Assembly (NCBI GenBank): GCA_050117315.1 | Contig: JASFMY010000198.1 | Location: 1 to 6,543 of the forward strand | Source: JANQIV01 sp050117315 | Lineage (GTDB): Bacteria; Bacteroidota; Ignavibacteria; Ignavibacteriales; Melioribacteraceae | Length of the DNA stretch: 6,543 nucleotides | Direction of reading: 5' to 3' | In this document: in pieces, positions 6,435 to 6,543 of the stretch | How the letters are laid out: every line of letters begins with the position of its first letter | Numbering within the stretch: position 1 is the stretch's first letter | Program-made: the position numbers and the translations under genes | Notes under the pieces: model-generated | Databases searched by the model: none | Seen by the model: only the letters and a program-made list of their open reading frames with translations | What the model was told of the DNA's origin: nothing

Positions 6435-6543
6435 AAAGCAAATAAGAGCTTAAAAAATAATAAGATAGGTGAATAAAACCCTGAAAAAGTGCAAAGTAAT
6501 TAATAAATTGAAGAAAAAACATGTGCACTTAATAAGAGGAAAA
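6423..6543. mobile_element. left end of a second insertion sequence (runs off right edge)
   Basis: From about 6423 the sequence changes to AGGGCTTGCTGAAAAG, which resembles terminal repeats seen in DDE-type elements such as IS1182 or IS5 relatives. About 120 bases of non-coding AT-rich DNA follow. They contain two related motifs, CTGAAAAGCAAA (6431-6442) and CTGAAAAAGTGCAAA (6481-6495), and a 7-bp inverted repeat, AAGTGCA (6487-6493) with TGCACTT (6524-6530). AAGAGGAAAA at the very edge looks like a ribosome-binding site, so a transposase start may lie just outside. No transposase is visible and the other end is missing; family and exact boundary are open. Confidence 0.45.
6487..6530. repeat. 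7-bp inverted repeat near the right edge
   Basis: AAGTGCA (6487-6493) and TGCACTT (6524-6530) are perfect complements 30 bases apart. They lie just ahead of a purine-rich, ribosome-binding-site-like sequence at the window edge. If transcribed they could form a hairpin limiting translation of a downstream transposase, as other insertion sequences do against read-in transcription; this is inference. Confidence 0.4.

Noticed and set aside
1..6543. Composite transposon made of the two flanking insertion sequences
   Set aside because: The left element is IS110-like and the right end resembles a DDE-type element, so the two would not be mobilised together by one transposase.

Overview
The window looks like chromosomal DNA from an AT-rich bacterium of the FCB group (Bacteroidota, Ignavibacteriota, Chlorobiota, Calditrichota, Marinimicrobia). 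The main reason is a type IX secretion (T9SS) type A sorting tail with the block NYPNPFNPSTKIEYTLP at 5134-5184, a form most common in Ignavibacteria and related lineages. A large TonB-dependent receptor with a carboxypeptidase-regulatory-like N-terminal domain fits the same group. I cannot name the species.

Layout. Positions 1-350 (minus strand) are the N-terminal third of an IS110-family transposase/recombinase that runs off the left edge. Positions 351 to about 600 are its upstream non-coding region. It is rich in small hairpins and repeats and is where an IS110-group element would encode its bridge RNA. Positions 731-5400 are a likely two-gene operon. It starts with a 967-aa TonB-dependent outer-membrane receptor (731-3634). 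A secreted right-handed beta-helix-like protein follows after 54 bases, and its T9SS tail is now in another reading frame (3689-5050 plus 5047-5400). A 11-bp inverted repeat (5438-5471) closes the unit. Positions 5503-6297 encode a 264-aa secreted protein resembling a small outer-membrane beta-barrel. At 6390 a further gene starts with a ribosome-binding site and the beginning of a signal peptide. It is cut after about 11 codons by what looks like the end of a second insertion sequence that continues off the right edge.

Function. The receptor, the T9SS-targeted beta-helix protein and the small barrel protein all belong to the cell envelope. A reasonable inference is that the beta-helix protein binds or processes a ligand, possibly a polysaccharide, that the TonB receptor imports. 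No SusD-like lipoprotein or recognisable catalytic enzyme lies in the window to fix the substrate. Two signs of decay or mobility stand out: the frame break that separates the beta-helix protein from its sorting signal, and insertion sequences of apparently different type on both sides. I found no complete new defence or mobile system. The least-explained sequence is the structured upstream region of the IS110 element.
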